This document shows positions 58,590 to 64,000 of a stretch of DNA of 64,000 nucleotides, one piece after another. The notes under the pieces were generated by a model. The model had not been told where the DNA came from, made no database searches, and saw only the letters and a list, made by a program, of their open reading frames with translations. Location of the stretch: NCBI GenBank assembly GCA_963675035.1, contig OY776117.1:9736024-9800023 (forward strand), written 5' to 3'. Each line of letters starts with the position of its first letter. Within the stretch, counting starts at the first letter, position 1. The DNA comes from Allygus modestus (Eukaryota > Arthropoda > Insecta > Hemiptera > Cicadellidae). The position numbers were made by a program, and so were the translations under genes.

Positions 58590-58635
58590 ACTTCGGTTCA
58601 AGGGGTCACGGGTTCAAATCCCGGGGTGTCCACCA
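58590..58635 (+). tRNA. tRNA-like 3' half (T arm, acceptor strand and encoded CCA)
   Basis: GGGTTCAAATCCC forms a T arm with the consensus B box. It is followed without a gap by GGTGTCC as a 3' acceptor strand, A at position 73 and CCA. No matching 5' acceptor strand (GGACACC), D arm or A box is visible upstream. It is therefore a fragment, a retroposed tRNA 3' end or a piece of a tRNA-derived SINE, not a working tRNA gene. Confidence 0.4.
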
Positions 58636-58717
58636 AAATGTGAGGGGCTTGGACTGCTTTCCCTAAAAATCGTTTGTGTACTCATAAAACAAATGCCGCT
58701 AGCGTTAAAATAAAATA

Positions 58718-59706
58718 CACCCGTCGCAGCAAACCTGCGTACTCAGCGAATTTCCAATGCATATATATGTGTCTCATTACTACATAGAGCTACTTACCAA
58801 GTTTCATAAAAACCATTTATAAATAAATGATATATAGCATTTTATTTATTCTCCATAAGAATAACATTAGAGCTGAGTACGCAGGTTTGCTGCAACGAGG
58901 AAGATAAAAAATGTGTATTTTTGCAATTATCAATATAACTCAACCAGGTGAAGCTACATACCAAGTTTTATTAATTTAGGTTCATAACTAAGAGAGATAT
59001 AAAACTTGACTTATTCTCCATATGAATAATGTGGGGCCGAGTATGCAGGTTTGCTGCAACGGGGATAATCAACAAAAAATCCATTTAGTGTGCAAATATC
59101 AATATACCAGTACTACGCGAAGCCACATACCAAGTTTCATCAATATACATTCATAAATAATCGAGATATAAAAATTTATTTATTCTCCATAAGGATAACA
59201 TTGGACAACATACTGTGTTTAGCACTTTGAATATCTCTGCAACGGTTGGACGTAGAACAACACTTAAAACACCAAAATGATTGTTTTGTAGAGCTGAACT
59301 GATTGGTATCAGCAAATGTCAAGTTTTCAGTAAAATTATCTGAGGAAAATCCAAAAACCTTTTTCCCATAAGATTAACATGGACAATTTTATGGACGCGT
59401 TTTTTTTTACTTTTCTCTACAACCACTAAACCTAGGTTAATTATTCAAAATACTAAATTATTTGGTTTTTAAGCTCTATAAAATGGATATAACCAAAATT
59501 GAATGTTTTTAAAATTTTAGGGGGAAAAATTCAAAAAAGTGATTTTTGGAAAATTTAAAACCTCCATAAAACCCCCTTCCCATAGTCCGATCAATCTGGT
59601 TTTCGAACTTAAAGTCATAAATGTTACTCTACACATTTGTGCAAATTTCATCAAAATCGGGCGTTTCTTTCAAAAGTTATCGCGGTAACGGACACATATA
59701 CATATA

Positions 59707-59760
<54 letters not shown>

Positions 59761-59892
59761 TATAAATTTGAACGAATAGTGTTTTTGGCATCTGGGGACC
59801 TCAAAACAAAAAGTTATCATGGTCTCGGGCTTAAGTCTTACCATGCCACCCACCTACGGTAATAGCTTCTTCCCTATAGGGGAAATTCGCTA
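58718..59892 (+). mobile_element. family A repeat, copy A8 (type II)
   Basis: Starts CACCCGTCGCAGCAAACCTG and ends CTTCTTCCCTATAGGGGAAATTCGCTAAAA. Three internal units, core GACAACATACTGTGTTTAG, (TA)n at 59710-59753. Type II on both sides of the microsatellite. Confidence 0.87.
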
Positions 59893-61339
59893 AAAAAAGA
59901 ATTCCTCGGTGCTCCTGAAAATGTACCATTGGTCCCGGAGCACCGTTCTTCCTTTATTTTCTTAATACATTTCATATTTTAGGTTTAATATGTTTAAAAA
60001 ATCTATATATAACGTTAAGCCGTGCCAGGACCTTTTAAGGACACCGTAAGCCTGACACTATCTGACACCCGTCAACTTGAATGAAGGATCTTGGTGAGAG
60101 GATCTAAGGACAAATATTAGTTTTTTCACCTCTCCTAAGAATATTTTTTGAAATGAAAGGGTCAAATCTAAACACAATTTGAAATTGTGTATATTCCAAC
60201 TGTCCTATTTGGTTTATTTTAACCCTGAAAGTAGGTGGACTAGCGAAGCCCTTGGGCCAGAGCTATTTGTTGTGTAAAATTACTCGAAGAGATGAAGGTT
60301 AAACAACCAGTTTAAAAAATACTGTTCGGTGAACTAAACTCACTATTAACATCATTTCATAGTTGGAGGGATATAAATGCCCACTCCAAAAGAACAAAAA
60401 GCAAATAGTTTACTACAATTTAATCTGCCTTAATAACCTAACAGTTTAAAATGATTCCTGTCTAAGTCGATGAGTAATTGGTTTTGTTTCTTATGCAAGT
60501 TCGGATCTACCTAGTGTATCCTGTGATTTATGATTGACTTTTTATTGATTTTATTGTTTATAATGCTCTAATATTAACATCCTTACGGCAAAAATGTGTT
60601 TAGTGAATAAATAAAAATTACAAAAATATATTTAACTAATAGTTAACGATTTTCCTTTAATTTAGACGGAGGAATAAAATTACTTATCCACTTTCTCTAT
60701 CACGACTCTACACTTAAAACCAATTAACATACCACGCCATTACAAAACTAAAGTTATATTTATGCTTTAATTTTTTAATAACAAATATTTTAAAGGGGGT
60801 ATTTTTGAGAATTTGGCAATAGTTGAAAGTACTAAATTATTTAATAAGCTAATCCCATTGGTAAAATATGAGAATGGATATTTTTTATTTGCTTTGAATA
60901 CCCCAATTTTGGGTTAAATGTCTCCAAAACGACTCTTCTGAAAATTGAATTTTACACTCCTCAAACTCGTTTAAAATGGCGCTACATAACCCCGACAGTT
61001 ATCGTGTTAGACGGAAGTCGCACCAAACAATCATATACTGACCCGACAACAGGGGAATCTAATTAAACGAATCAGTCGTGAAATAAGGCTCAACAGTTGG
61101 TATTTGCGTCGCACCCCTCCCCCCTCCCCCCCTCACCAGCGCTTGTAGGGGTGGGGCGCTAAAATATGCAAAACATCGACACCCCGGTAGAACAACCCCC
61201 GGCGCGCGCACACAACTGGAATTAAAGTTGAAAACTGTTACAGCAATGCGATGAACTCCCATGATGAAACGAATTTTAAACAAGATAAAACTCGTAATCA
61301 TATCACTATTGTATCCCCCTCTGAGGATAGTATCAAATA

Positions 61340-62302
61340 CCCCCGTCGCAGCAAACCTGCGTACTCAGTGAATTTCCAATGCATATATGTGTGACTCACT
61401 ACTACATAGAGCTACTTACCAAGTTTCACAAAAATACATCCATAAATAAGTGATATATAGCAATTTATTTATTCTCCATAAGAATAACATTATGGTTGAG
61501 GACGCAGGTTTGATGCAACGAGGAAGATAAGTAATATTTTTTTTGCAATTATCAATATAACTGAACTAGGTGAAGCTATATACCAAGTTTTATTAATTTA
61601 GGTTCATAATTAAGGGAGATATACAACTTTACTTATTCTCCATATGAATAACATGGGGGCCGAGTATGCAGGTTTACTGCTACGGGGGTTATCAACAAAA
61701 AACTTGTTTTTTGTACTAATATCAATATACCACAACTAGTTGAAGCCACATACCAAGTTTCATCAATATACATTCAAAAATAATCGAGATATAGAATTTT
61801 ATTTATTCTCCACAAGGCTAACATTGGACAACATACCGTGTTTAGCACTTTGAATATCTCTGTAACGGTTGGACGTAGAACAACGATTAAAACACCAAAA
61901 TGTTTGTTTTGTTGAGCTAAACACATTAATAAACAGAAATGTAAAGTTTTTAGTAAAAATATCTGAGAAAAATCTAAAAACCTGTTTCCCATAAGATTAA
62001 TATGGGACACGTTTTTTTGGATTTTCTCCGCAACAACTTAACCTAGGTTAATGATTCAAAATACTAAATTGTTTGTTTTTTTAAGCTCCATAAAATGGTT
62101 AAAACAAAAATTGAGTGTTTTTAACATTTGGGGGTAAAATTTGCAAAAAACCGATTTTTGGAAAATTTTTAACCCCCATAAAACCCTTTTCTCATAGTGC
62201 GATCGATCTGGTTTTTGAACTTAAAGTCATAAATGCTACTCTCCACATTTGTGCCAAATTTCATCAAAATCGGGCGTTTCTTTCAAAAGTTATCGCGGTA
62301 AC

Positions 62303-62348
<46 letters not shown>

Positions 62349-62547
62349 ATATATAAATAAATTATATATATAAATTATATTATATTATTATATATATTTA
62401 TATATATTATATTATTATTATATATATAAATTTGAACGAATAGTGTTTTTGGCATCTGGGGGCCTCAAAACGAAAAGTTATCATGGTCTCGGGCTTCTTA
62501 CCATGCCACCTACGGTAATAGCTTCTTCCCTATAAGGGAAATTCGCT
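61340..62547 (+). mobile_element. family A repeat, copy A9 (type II)
   Basis: Starts CCCCCGTCGCAGCAAACCTG and ends TTCCCTATAAGGGAAATTCGCT. Three internal units (repeat period about 166 bp between GACGCAGGTTTG and GTATGCAGGTTT), core GACAACATACCGTGTTTAG, (CA)n at 62305-62347 followed by complex TA-rich sequence. Confidence 0.87.
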
Positions 62548-63145
62548 AAAACTTTAATCCTCAAATATATTCCCAAATAGTCTCAAAAATACTTTAAGCA
62601 AATCGAAAAAATATCCATAAACTTTGAAAAAATTTAGACAATTTTTATGTAAAATTGTATGATAATATATTATTTAACTTTTAGTTGTGGTTTTCTGCGG
62701 AACGCGAAACGTAGGACGAAATTTTTAATTTTTTACAATTTGTTTAAAGTTTGATTATTTTAGTACGTTTTGTAACGTTTCAGGTAAGATTTATGAAATT
62801 ATGTTAAACTAAGTGATATAAAAATCTACCTACCAGTATTGTTACACAGGTGCATAGTTAGTTTGGTATCTACATGTTTTACTTGATCCTACAGTTACGG
62901 TACTGAACTAAAAAGAAAATCTTCGTAAAATTAAAACCCATGAAGATACTAATGAAGGGATGATTAGAGTCCGTTTACACTACAGTCCATAGTCTCTATG
63001 GCCCTATACAATTTTTTAAAAATATTAAAGGCTCTCTTACACTACTGATCATAGTGACTATGACCTTACTGAAATGAACTTACTTGAAAATATTAAGTTT
63101 CTTTACACTTCAGCTCATAGACACTATGACTCTCTTTATGTTTTT

Positions 63146-64000
<855 letters not shown>

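Noticed and set aside
60010..60060. Second end of the foldback element (TTAAGCCGTGCCAGGACC)
   Set aside because: Resembles TTAAGCCGTCCCGGGAC of 28329-28345 but similarity stops after about 20 bp. It may be chance or an old fragment.

Overview
This window is insect nuclear DNA: AT-rich, very intron-rich and crowded with transposons. Almost no long open frame in it is a gene. The one host gene I recognise is the 5' half of still life (sif), the Tiam/Sif-family Rac guanine-nucleotide exchange factor, on the minus strand. Seven coding exons can be joined by consensus splice sites with matching phases: 41205-41099, 19652-19468, 14543-14425, 8558-8357, 7260-7007, 3607-3322 and 1532-1299. Together they give 462 codons plus one base. 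They start at a myristoylation-type MGNKLSCSC N-terminus and run through an EVH1/WH1-like domain into a Ser/Asn/His-rich linker. The PDZ, DH and PH domains expected of the family must lie beyond position 1. I infer an insect from the sif type-1 protein and the transposon set; the species cannot be named from the sequence.

Layout. 1-8.6 kb: sif exons 7 to 4, with two related non-LTR retrotransposon 3' ends, an hAT-type MITE, a 15-bp minisatellite and two copies of an unclassified repeat (family D). 8.6-19.7 kb: exons 3 and 2, with a long-terminal-inverted-repeat MITE, a pogo-type MITE and a 2.8-kb hAT element that carries a second hAT MITE and a 44-bp palindromic mini-element. 19.7-41.1 kb: the 21.4-kb first intron, mostly mobile DNA. 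41.1-41.27 kb: the start-codon exon. 41.3-64 kb: upstream or 5'-UTR-intron sequence, with more repeats, a 26-bp satellite invaded by a retrotransposon, and a 19/21-bp minisatellite.

The dominant repeat is family A, with ten main copies or composites from 23 kb to the right edge and none in introns 2-6. Each copy has a subterminal inverted GCGAATTTCC, a small terminal hairpin, a (TA)n or (CA)n microsatellite and several ~165-bp internal repeats. This layout resembles DINE-1/Helentron-associated elements, but the assignment is an inference. Two diverged families, B and C, share a core block with A. Two copies of A look like reciprocal recombinants joined at the microsatellite.

The most novel signal is a ~43-bp, nearly perfectly palindromic sequence seen three times, each time between 5-bp direct repeats. 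One insertion has its empty site preserved in the opposite arm of a long palindrome inside this same window.
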